Part shown: positions 26,237 to 36,613 of the stretch, piece by piece | Numbering within the stretch: position 1 is the first letter of the stretch | Layout: each line of letters opens with the position of its first letter | NCBI RefSeq assembly: GCF_043641665.1 | Contig: NC_092180.1 | Span: 15,741,891 to 15,805,890 of the forward strand | Source of the DNA: Enoplosus armatus | Lineage: Eukaryota; Chordata; Actinopteri; Centrarchiformes; Enoplosidae | Direction of reading: 5' to 3' | Length of the DNA stretch: 64,000 nt | Position numbers and translations under genes: made by a program | The notes under the pieces: generated by a model | Databases searched by the model: none | What the model saw: the letters and a program-made list of their open reading frames with translations, nothing else | Told to the model about the DNA's origin: nothing

Positions 26237-27160
26237 AGAACAAAAACTGTAACTTGTCTGAAGTTGTTTTTACTGAAGATGCTCTCTATTTTATCTTTAG
26301 ATTTATGGAACTGCAAAGAGTACTTAGAGTACTTTAACTCTTTGAATGGTCCTCCAGACAGGAGACCAATTTAGAAATACACACACATATATATATATTT
26401 ATATATGAGCTTATACTAATATTGCCATTATGTAAAACACACTCACTACTCCTTGCAGAACCTGCTATCATTTCTATGACCTACAATTTATAAAAATTGG
26501 CACAACACTGACCTCTACTGGTATCACATGTTAAAAGCAGATCATAGGATTACTGATCTAAAACTATAAAAATGAATCAGCATATATAATTATTCATACA
26601 TTTGAAGGGTTAGTTCCATAGAGCTTCCTCGCTCTATAGTCTTCACACGCTCCATTAATGTGAGATGAATCTTGCTTTTTAATGCGACAACAAACAGGAC
26701 AATGATAACTAGACTTAATTTGGTGTATTTTATGTCAGTTCCCCGCTATCACCATAGATATATGTGGTGGTTTTGACGACAGGTGAGTCTCCACAGGTTG
26801 CACAATAGTGTCATAAGTCATTGTTGACGCATTGTAACTAAACCCTACCCACAGAACTTTTCATTTGTCAACCAAAACATATGTTGGCAGAGAACCAGAG
26901 GACACGCGCCCACCGCCCATAACAATGACGAGCACGTGCTTTCTGGTGAACAATTTAACTTTGCAGATTAGCCGTTATGCTTTTTCAAAACTTCTACGAA
27001 TGCTACAACACAGTACAAACCACATTAATGAGTTCGTTGTGTTATCTTTTTAATAATTAATTCCGTGTGCGGTCTGCTTTGTCACGCTTCCTTGTTTATG
27101 TTTTTTTTGTTTTCCAAACGGTTTGCTCCACCCACGCGGAGCCTTCTTGGACGCTGCCCC
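26237..27160. other. prtg-ccpg1 intergenic region
   Basis: AT-rich spacer with a small TA-rich patch near 26,387-26,405. No gene is seen. It leads into the ccpg1 promoter. Confidence 0.5.
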
Positions 27161-27161
27161 A

Positions 27162-27240
27162 TGGGAAATGTAGTTCCAAGAGTTCGGTGGAGGCGTTGAG
27201 TTGCCTGTCTAGCTATATCACTTTAAAACTACATTTCCCG
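27162..27240 (+). promoter_or_regulatory. Probable ccpg1 promoter with two opposed ACTACATTTCCC motifs
   Basis: TGGGAAATGTAGT at 27,162-27,174 and its inverse ACTACATTTCCCG at 27,228-27,240 face each other 53 bp apart. ACTACAnTTCCC is a widespread vertebrate core-promoter motif linked to ZNF143/STAF-type promoters. The first ccpg1 exon, noncoding and ending at the donor after 27,348, lies just downstream. Factor binding is inferred. Confidence 0.6.
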
Positions 27241-30200
27241 TCCACAGTCGGCTTTGCAGTGTTGTTAACGGATAACCTGGGCTAGGGCATACTGCAATAA
27301 CTCTGGAGTGTCTTGTAAACAGCTGCCGTCGTTGGGCACAAAACACCGGTGAGTTTAGTCGATGTTATTAGTTTTTAAAAAGCTACTGATGTTAAGGGGC
27401 TGCCAAAGATAACGAACATTGTCGATATGACACTATGTTCCGACGATGCCCAGAGAGGTGGCGTTAATAACTAGCCTGTTAAGTTAGTTAATTAGCTGCT
27501 AAACAACCGCTAAATGTCGTTATTAATACCTAACAGACGAAGCTAATGTTAGCTACAGTTAACGGCTGCAGTGTTCACCGTTGTTTTCTCTCTTGTTGAG
27601 GCAAACTCTGGCTGTTTTCGCTGTCAGGCCGCGGTCAGCTGGCATCGTCTCTGTTAGCTGTTGCTGTGGTCACCGCTAGAGATCGCGGTTACTTCTCTTT
27701 GTCTGTTTGTTTGTTTTGTAAACCTAAAATGTTACCTATCTAGAGTTAAATATTTAAATGGCGATGGCAAGTATTCAGTTTATGACCAGCTACAGAAAAG
27801 TAATGAAGGTGGGAATGAGTGTGAATGTCATGCTGAGATAGTGAATTAAACTAAATTTAGCCATCCATAACAGTAGTGCTTCACTATTAAAGTGATAACA
27901 TTTTTATTTTTTCAAATCCAACCAGACGTGACTCATAGTTAATATAACTACTGTATCTCATCATTTGTGGTATTTTTTTCATCAAAAACAAAACATAAGT
28001 TGTTTCCACTAAAGGTTACTTTCTTATACTGAACTTATACTTATAGTGAAATAGTTACAGGCTGCTTGGGGTCAGGTTTGCTGATCCTGCCACCTCTTGG
28101 AAGAAAATAGTTCCTGCCCAATCAGATATGTGAGCAGTCTATTGGTGTAGACCTGATTCATTTAGATGCATACTATTTTTCAGCTTGTGACACACTGACC
28201 TACCTTATCTTTTTTCGGCACAATATATTGTCTCCAGTGTTTAACCACCTTATCTCCTCTAGATCCCCATATATTGCTGACAACTGGCAGAAATGTCAGA
28301 GACGTCAAGTGATGCAGAGTCGTCCTGTGGATGGACCATTATTAGTAATGAGGTATAAATAATTTCTCCCTATTCCTAATCCCAGGTATTTTCATTGCTT
28401 GTTGTATAGTTTTTGGCATTTTATAAGGTGGCAGCCAGGAGAGGAGGGCTTATTACAATGTAAATTGTAAAAATAAAAACAACTCAAATTAGGCTTAATG
28501 TCTGTGAAGGAAACTTTAAATATGATTACCAAATCACAGGATCAATCGAGTATCATATTTAATCTCATCCAAGTAGATCCAGATACTTTTGGACATAGTA
28601 CACTGACGTGACAGCACAAACTGCCAATAAACATTACCACATTAAGAAAAAATCCAATAAAAGGGTAAAATCGGCAATTCCCTAGAATGAACTGCAGCAA
28701 CTTGTGTGCAAAAATACTCTTTAATTACTAAGCTGGGGTTTTGGTAATAAAAGTATTTTTGGACAGAGGTTATACATCTGAAATAAAAACAAAACAAGCT
28801 GGGGTTTGCAATTAAAGATTATTTTTGCTTATTTTGCTTTATTGTTGCTGTTTTTCCCTTTTTTGTAATACTTTTAGATATATTTATACACACATACATG
28901 TTACCATTTATTTTTACATATACACTGATGTAACCTTTTACACTGAAAGGCCTCTAGCAAACTGATGTTTGTTCAGTCACTGTAGCAAATGTCAGTTATC
29001 TTTTACTAAAACCAGTTCATGCTACAAATCATCTTACATAGAAAAACTTACTGTAGGCTCTCTTGCCGTATACTATATGTCAGGTTTTAATGTCTGTTAT
29101 TGTGTTTACAGGGTTCAGATATCGAGACGTTGGGATCGGAGGCTGTAGTGGAATATGGAGCCGAGCTGTTAGAGCACCCTCCAGCGGAGGAAGTGAAGCT
29201 GCAGGATACACAGGCCGCTGCATCCGCTGGTAAAAATGTCTGGGTGTAACTGTAGTAGATGAATTAGTAATATTACCTAATTTCTGCATATTTCTCATAA
29301 CTTTCCTCCTTTGACATTTTGTATGTTGTTTTATTGTGTTCGTTGTGCTCTTTATCTGTGGAAAAATATTTGTTTTGAAAAGAAATATTAATTCTGATTA
29401 GAGCTGAAAGAATTAGTAAATTAATTGATTATTATTGACAGAAAATGAATCTGAAACTATGTTGTTAACTAATTAATTTAAGTCAGTTAGTTTTTGGTTG
29501 TATTAGTCTTGAATGACATTAAACTGAATTTCTTTGGGTTTTGGACTGTTTGTACTTTGAACAAAATAAAAAGACAATTTGAATGTGTCAAGTGGAGCTT
29601 TGGAAGATTGTATTGGGCATTTTTTTTTACTATTTTATGGACCAAACAATGAATACTAATACTTGCGAGTTGCAGCTCTAATTATGACTGTCATTGTTAT
29701 ACAGTAACATACATGATTTAGCACATGTGACTTTGTAATCATAACCATAATAATTCACACATTTATCTTAATTTGTGTTTATTTTATTCTCAGCTGAGTG
29801 TGTTGAAGAGAGGGTTGCTGATTCACTTGATGACACTCTGGGAGAACAAACCATAGATAAGACGCTGTATGCTTCAGAGGTGAGAAGTTCTTTAAATACT
29901 TCAGAGCCACTTTGTTGCTGCTCCCTTTGCCCTCCATCTTCAAAATACAGAAATATCTATATTTCTTTTTTCTCCAGGCCGGAGACAACACCACAGGGAA
30001 AGAGCATGTGAGTCTGTTGTCCTCCAGCGATCACTCAGACATTGTGACTCTGAGAGACTTGAAGGAGGAGGAGCACGCTGAGGTGGAGGAGGAGGCAGCA
30101 GCCAACGAGGAGTTCTACCTCGGCACCTCCTGCAGCAGCCAGTACGCCTTCACTGCTGCAGAGACTGGTAGGGCTGCAGCGCCACACACACACACTGATG

Positions 30201-33200
30201 GACTGAGCTATCTTATGTCCTCTTTAGCAAGCTGATTTTGTTTACACTCACAGTCAAAGAGTCAACGTAGAGAAATTCTATACATCAACACAAAAACTTT
30301 CTTCCTCTGCCTGTTTTCTACGTTGCCAAAACAGGTTTGATGTTGAGTCACTGGAAACTTCCACAGAGTCTCGTGAAGTTAGGCTACCATCTGAGAAGTC
30401 AGCTCATTGGAGGCAGATCTTTTCCAGGTGGCCTGATTGAAACCTGAGTGAATCTAACACGATGCTAGGTTTGCTCAGCAAAGCACAGAACTAATCCTGA
30501 TCAGTTGCTGACAAGAACACATGCTGATGTGAGCCAGCTGTGCTTCTTTTAAAAGCTTGTTCAACCACATATGAAAAAATGCAGCGTGGTTTCATTCACT
30601 GTTTTTCCACGTGTGCATGTGTGGGTGTTTGCAGGTCTGGCTGCCTTAGAATTTAAGAGTAATTAATATAAAAAATGAGTGTGATATTAAAATGATGGTG
30701 AGTTACAGTCAGCCTAGTGTGAGCTGATAATATGCAGCCATACACTATAAAATCTAGATGGCTTTTTGTTTAATATCTGTGTGCATCAGCAGATTTAAGT
30801 TGTGAATTTCTTTGGGTAATTTTTTTCTTTTAGGTGAACTGAGATAACAAGCAGCAGCAAATTATCCAGGAGATCCAACACAAATAACTTAGGAGCACTA
30901 TTTCTGTTTTAAATTTGTATTTATAAATGTTGTTTTAGCTTCTGCTTAAATGAATGGTTTGATATTTTGGTATGTATTTTTTATTTACTTTCTTGCCAAG
31001 AATTAGATGTGAAGATCTTTACCACTCTCATGTCTGTACGGTGTGAAGCTACAGCTGGTTAGATTAGCTTAGCACAAACACTGAAAACAGGGGGGAACAG
31101 CTAGCCTGACTTTGTCCAAAGGTAATGAAATCTGCCTACCAGCACCTCTAAAGCTCATGTCTTATTTGTTTCATCCATATAAAAACCGAAGTTTAAAAAC
31201 CCCACGCTGTGACGTTACAGGGGTTATGTGCCGGACTATTCTTATCTGGGCATGAGAGTGATATCGATCTTCTCATCTGACTCTCAGCAAGAAAGCGAAT
31301 AAATTTAAATATATTACCGAAAATGTCAAACTATTCCTTTTTTATGTTTTCAAAAACATTTCACAAACAGATGAACGAAAAAAATGGGTCAAGAATTTGC
31401 AACAATATTGTTCAGCATTAGTGAATCAGTTCATCTTGATCTGTAATATTTGTTATCTGCATGGTTAACCTCACTTACGCATGCTTTCTGAGCCTGTTTC
31501 TTTGTGTGTACCTCTCTTCTGTTCATTTCTTTCCACCATATGATCACTGTGACCACAACTTTGTGTATTTTGCTGTAGGTTTCCCAGCCCAGCAGCCTGC
31601 AGTGACAAACTCAAGCAGCAGCGAGGACGAGGCAGGACGAAGCGCCAGTACTGTTGTCCGAAGACGAAGGTTGAGGAAGAATACCACAAGCATTGTGACA
31701 GAGCCTGAGGAGGAGGAGGTGCTGGAGTCTGGCCAGAGTGAGGAGGAGGACGAGAAGGAGGAGGAAGATAGGGGGCAGCAGGAGGAGCAGACAGTTAGAC
31801 CCGCTGTTACTCTGGATGTCCGAATGCAAGGCCAGCGCAGCAACATCCTAAACACATGTATCCTGATTGCCCTCGTTGTAGCCATCAGCATGGGCTTTGG
31901 CCACTTCTACGGTAAGAAGTTCACTGCAGAGCTGGAAGATTTTACTGACATTATTGTAAATGCAGAAAATAAACTTAATTTAAACTTTCAAGTTAGCAGA
32001 TATTAATGTACATGTTTTTAATTGCCAAAAGATTTACAGTACAGCACCTTCGTCGTCTGTGAAAGATCAAATAATCCCACTAATTTTCAAAGCGATTTAA
32101 GTCTGGTTTTGACGTGTCTGTCTCTCAGATGTGATGTTGTGCTTGTTTTTTCTGTACTGGAGTGGATAACTGCTCGAGGTATTTGAAACTGATTTGTGCA
32201 GGTGATTATGTCTATCAGTCTCCCGTTGCTGCATTAAAAATTTACTTTGCGTCAGAATTGACTTCAAGTACTTTCTGACCAGTTACTTTTCACACGGCTC
32301 CTTAGTTTGGTTGTAAGAGCAGGTGCAAAGATATCTCAGCGGTTCTTATCTTTGGTGGGAACTACAGTGCTTATTACAGTTTGTAGGTCTTATACCTGTC
32401 CCACTTTTGTTCCTCATAACTGTGTTTCTGACCTTTCATAGTCATTATAGACCACAGACTGCTGCTTCATCACATGTGGACTTGCCCCAACAATGCTATC
32501 TAATGTTGTGTGTAACTCACTTACAGGCACAGTCCAGATTCAAGAAAGACAGAAAACTGTGGAGAAAATCAGAGTGAATGAACTTGATGGTGTGAGAGAT
32601 CTGCTTCACCAGCATGTTAGAGAACAGCCTTTTACAAACCAGGTCAGTGACAACACAGGTCACAGCTCACAACGTACATTTCAATAATCATTAACTCCTT
32701 CTTTTGACTTTTGTGACTTCTTTCATGCATAATACTTTTTTTGTATTTATTTACATTTACTTTACTCCTAAATTATTGTTCAACCAAACAACAGTCCAAT
32801 AATAAATCAAATGTATTGTTTTGTTGTTGTTCTACTTCCTCGGGTGCTGAATGATTCATATTTTGAGTGCATCACCCTCAACAATCTCGACCCAGGTAAC
32901 CTCGACTTTAATGGACCATAACTTGTTTCTTCCTCTTCTCACTCCAGAGGGGTGATGTTGGTCTGGATGATGTGGATGAGCAAAAAGTTATATCACTACT
33001 CACAGAGGTGATTGAGAAGATAAAGAAAGAGAACCAGGAGCTCAACATCAAACAGGTGCACATTCAGGTAACGTGGAAGTCCGTGTACTGCTTTGATAAC
33101 ATAATACAAATGCAAAATACATGCAAATGTTATAATAAGGAAATGTTGAGTTATATGTCAAAACTGAAGCATAGATACAATAATCATGACTCATGTAAAC

Positions 33201-35897
33201 ACCACTTTAAAAGCCATAACTTTCCCTCATTTGTTGCTTCTTTTCCCAATAAGGACCAGAGAGATGACCTGGAAATGTTGCTGAAACAGAAGGCTGAGGA
33301 GAGGACGAACATTGTGTCTCAGCAGCAGAGGTTGGCAGCTGAGAACCAGCAGCTGAAAATCTCCCTGGAACGTGAAGAAAGGTCCTTGTCCACCTTACAG
33401 GGGGAGCTGAGAAACCTGCGCTCTAAGATCAGAGATCGGGAGGCGACAGGAGCTGCTGCCGACTCGCTGCTATCTGAAAACCAGAGACTGAAAGACCAAC
33501 TGGAGGAGGAGAAACAGCTGATCCGAAACTTCCATGGCCAGAGGGAAGACATGATGGCTGAAGCACAGACGCTGAGGAAGAAGCTCGACAAGGAGAGAAA
33601 GGTTACAGATGATCTGAGGAGAGAGTTAAATCTGCTGAGAAGACACATCCCTGGAGCTGGAAAGGAAGCCGGTTCAGAGGCAGAAGAGCTGCAGTCGCGT
33701 CTGATGGAGCTGGAGAAGAGACTGAGCTTCGAGCAGCAGCGCTCTGATCTGTGGGAGAGGCTGTATGTGGAAACCAAGGAAGACAGAGCCAAAGGAGACA
33801 CAGAGTCCAAAGGGAAAAAAGCAAAAGAGGGCATGGCAGGGAAAGTGAAAGAGACATTTGACGCTGTGAAGAACTCCACCAAGGAGTTTGTCCATCACCA
33901 CAAAGAACAGATAAAGAAAGCAAAAGAAGCTGTGAAGGAGAACCTGAGGAAGTTCTCAGATTCTGTCAAATTAACTTTCCGACACTTCAAGGATTCGGCT
34001 TCGACCTTCATCAACAAAGCCCGAGGCTTTTATGGTAAGAGACGTGATGAGAAGAATATTAAAGAGTCGTGGCAGCACAGATCCCACAAGCCTCATTACA
34101 AATACCCTCACAAATTTGACGAATCCTTCCAGAGCAACCACAACACTCGAAAATCAGGATTTAAAGTTCACGAAGATCGAGGTCAAAACACCCACAAGGC
34201 CAACTTGAAAGGATGCTCCAAGGTTTTCGACTGCGCCTACCAGGAGTTCACGAGTCTCTTCAACAAAGCCACGGAGCCGATCAGAGCAGACGAATTTTAC
34301 CAGCTGCTGCAGAGCTACCTGCAGCAAGAAGTTGACCACTTCCACCACTGGAAAGAGCTTGAGATGTTCATCAACAACTTCTTCCACAACGGAGTGTTCA
34401 TCCACGACCGGATGCTGTTCTCAGACTTTGTCAGCGGCGTGGAGGACTATCTGACCGACATGCACGAGTATCATGGCCTGGATGACGACGTGTTCGGAGA
34501 TCTTGATGACTACATCTACCGGCACTTCTTTGGAGAGGCTTACACAAAAAGCTATGGCCCAAAGTAAGTCTAAATGATAAATTATGCCAAAAGTTCCCAG
34601 GTAAGAGTTTCCTCTTCATACCTTTTCACAAAGCTGCGTAGAGCAACTTTTACTGAGGAACTTCACAATAATTCCCAAGTTTTTCAAGATTTTTTTCTGG
34701 AACTAAAGACTTAATCTGATACTAATGTAGAGACTGTTAAATAGTTGCCAATTCATTTTCTGTCAAAGATTTATCAATTTATCATTTCAGCTCTAATAGA
34801 CATATAGATATAGATACAGATATAGATATATAGATAGAATAATCTGTTTATTGGTGTCAGTTATATTTTGTTAATATGTAATGTTCACCTAAGTAACTGT
34901 TTAACAAATTAGTTGCAACAGTTTTGGTTTGGTTAATAGCCTACTTTGATTTGACTTGTTTCCTGTAGTCACTTCACTCGTCTCCCACAGTGGCTCATGT
35001 TAAGACCCACCTTCTTGACGCTGGGCTACCAATCAATAGGACAAATGACAATCCGTGATCGTGACAGCTGCAGTACCAAGAAACAACTGGACTGTAACTT
35101 ACAAGATACAACAATTGAGGCAGCAATTTTACTTTGAAATGTTATTATTGATTTAAATTTTAATTTGGGACATTTCAAATGTCCAATTGACCCAAGCTTA
35201 ATGTCTTTGGAGTGTGGGAGGAAACCCACACAGACACAGGGAGGAACATGGAGACATGAAGAACACAGCCGTTCAGCCTAGATCTGTCTGTGAGGCTGTA
35301 GTGCTAACCACTGAGCCGCCCTGTGGCCCGTTACAGCCGCTGACATCGGTCCACTCAGCTGTCACTGTTGCCACAGACTTCACAAGTTCTGGGTCCTGTA
35401 AAAAAGCAGGGAACTCCTCCTCTTGCTGGCACACCTGGTCCTTCAGTTCTTCCATGAGTTGGACAATTTCTTTGGGGAGGACTTGACTGACTTCTTCCTG
35501 AGCCATGAGCTTAGAAATAATAATAATAATAATAACAATAATAATATATAGACTTCTTCTCGCCATATTGTTACATATAGTACCTTGTAAGAGTCTGTAA
35601 GTTAGGACTGATCTGTCCTTTATTTTTAGGAGAAACTTGTTTTGTGAATACGTTTTGTGAATTTCTGAGTTTAACACTAATATTTATACGCTTTTATCAC
35701 ACAGTGGGCCTTTTGAAAGACCCGACACAGACTCGAAGGAAGAGTCGAGGGCGAAGCATCAACAGCGAAAGCAGCAAAGAGCCAGATCTCGACCACACGG
35801 TGAACGCAAGTGGAGCAGATCAGGAAGAAACGCAGACAGACACATGGCTGACGTCAAGATAGAACTGGGTCCTATGCCGTTTGATCCCAAATACTGA
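27241..35897 (+). CDS. ccpg1: Cell cycle progression protein 1, ER-phagy receptor
   Basis: CCPG1 is a single-pass ER membrane receptor that hands ER pieces to autophagosomes by binding ATG8 proteins and FIP200. A noncoding exon 1 ends at 27,348. Coding exons: 28293-28352 (exon from 28263), 29112-29229, 29794-29879, 29978-30167, 31579-31911, 32527-32642, 32948-33067, 33254-34563, 35705-35897, giving 841 residues. The start ATG at 28,293 opens [21 protein letters not shown] motif (WTII, residues 14-17) and two FIP200-type motifs (SDIETL 22-27, SDIVTL 108-113) keep their human positions. The membrane helix lies at about 239-262 ([16 protein letters not shown]). Next come coiled coils ([15 protein letters not shown]) and a conserved luminal domain ([27 protein letters not shown]). 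The terminal exon adds a basic stretch and ends [10 protein letters not shown]. Human CCPG1 has 757 residues. PBXIP1 is the nearest relative, but LIR/FIR content and synteny favour ccpg1. Confidence 0.95.
27349..28262 (+). other. ccpg1 intron 1 (5' UTR intron)
   Basis: It runs from GTGAGTTTAG to an acceptor TATCTCCTCTAG. The first 300 bp are relatively GC-rich, as expected next to a promoter; nothing else is recognised. Confidence 0.55.
28353..29111 (+). other. ccpg1 intron 2
   Basis: AT-rich intron between the LIR exon and the first FIR exon. No repeat or RNA gene is recognised. Confidence 0.6.
29397..29682. mobile_element. hAT-like MITE in a ccpg1 intron
   Basis: The termini are ATTAGAGCTGAAAGAATTAG and, inverted, GAGTTGCAGCTCTAATTA. 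The outer ten bases (ATTAGAGCTG / CAGCTCTAAT) pair perfectly around an AT-rich ~285 bp body with TTAATTGATTATTATTGACA. This matches the common 'RGGGCTGCAACTAACGATTA' teleost family. Confidence 0.65.
30168..31578 (+). other. ccpg1 intron 5, holding a fold-back element
   Basis: The donor is GTAGGG and the acceptor TTTGCTGTAG. About 30,945-31,342 is a fold-back MITE. The remainder shows no exon. Confidence 0.6.
30945..31342. mobile_element. Palindromic fold-back MITE, copy 2
   Basis: It shares TTAGCTTAGCACAAACACTG, CAGCTAGCCT, TTTGTCCAAA, CTACCAGCACCTCTAAAG and the terminal AAATGTCAAACTATTCCTTT with the element at 22,262-22,838. The outer arms are inverted relative to each other. The copy is more diverged and slightly shorter. 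Confidence 0.7.
34564..35704 (+). other. Last ccpg1 intron with repeat remnants
   Basis: It begins GTAAGTC and ends TATCACACAG. Contents: half of a hAT-like MITE (34,737-34,797, ending CATTTCAGCTCTAATAG), an ATAGAT-rich microsatellite (about 34,798-34,838), a dispersed repeat (about 35,165-35,340) and an AAT repeat near 35,515-35,547. Confidence 0.6.
35165..35340 (+). repeat. Dispersed teleost repeat fragment
   Basis: Contains GTGGGAGGAAACCCACACAG and, farther on, GTGCTAACCACTGAGCCGCC. These two strings recur in many fish genomes as parts of a LINE- or SINE-type repeat. The family is not assigned. Confidence 0.45.
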
Positions 35898-36613
35898 AAA
35901 TATCTCAACTGGTTTAATATCATAGTTGCAAATTCTATTTTGGGTTGTATTTAGATGCAAAGTCTCCTTTCTTTTGTAAGTTTGCACAATGTTCACTTTT
36001 TAATGCTACTGAACGTCCTTGATCTGTTTTGTGTTTAGTGAAGTAATCGTTATTAGGTTTGAGTGAAAGATGTGGCATACCTTACGTCATCCGCACATTT
36101 AGTAACATGAGAAGTCATTTAACATTTTACAAACGTGAAACATCAGATACTCATCTTCAACCATAGCACTTTTGTTTAAAGATACACATAAATTTATTAA
36201 GCAGAAAATGTGAATTTGGAATTAAACTATTGTTCTGTGTTAAACAGAAAACAAAGACATGCCATATTTAGGATGTGTCCGTGTTCAGCCATGTAGTCGT
36301 TTTAACTTGCTGCTACAAAGACAGTTGTGTGTGACGCGGTTGTAATTAGCTTTCAGAGTTAAAACGCAGTTTTCTAACATTCCACCTCGAGCTTGTTTTA
36401 ACTGGACCTGGCAGTTTTATATGTTGTATTTACATGTGTTGGAAAGAAAATGACTGGAAAACCAATGTCTCACCAAATTTAGGTGGGAATTAAAAAAAAC
36501 AAAACACACATCTGACAAGTGATATTTCAAAATAACATTTGAGTTTAAAATATTTATTTCAGTAGCAAATCCATATCATGTGACACTGAAAATTGCCAGT
36601 GCTCCAGTGTTTG
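35898..36613. other. Shared 3' region of convergent ccpg1 and pigb
   Basis: This is the space between the ccpg1 stop (35,895-35,897) and the pigb stop (36,616-36,614). On the plus strand an ATTAAA sits at 36,221-36,226 and an AATAAA at 36,629-36,634. On the minus strand AATAAA (TTTATT on plus) occurs at 36,553-36,558 and 36,193-36,198. The two 3' UTRs probably overlap. Confidence 0.55.

Larger units (their letters stand above)
22054..26250 (+). other. Probable long prtg 3' UTR
   Basis: After the TGA at 22,051-22,053 there is no further coding exon. A (TG)n repeat starts three bases after the stop (about 22,057-22,100). A fold-back element sits at 22,262-22,838. A canonical AATAAA at 26,231-26,236 is a plausible poly(A) signal, giving a ~4.2 kb 3' UTR; earlier variant signals cannot be excluded. 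Mammalian PRTG also has a long 3' UTR. Confidence 0.5.

Noticed and set aside
31912..32006. Continuation of the ccpg1 frame past 31,911
   Set aside because: The donor GTAAGA lies at 31,912; the next exon restores GTVQIQ as in the human protein, so this is intron.
33319..33882. 187-codon open frame on the minus strand
   Set aside because: Exactly antisense to the large ccpg1 coiled-coil exon. Its Ser/Leu-rich composition is the complement of Glu/Lys-rich codons; no splice or homology support.
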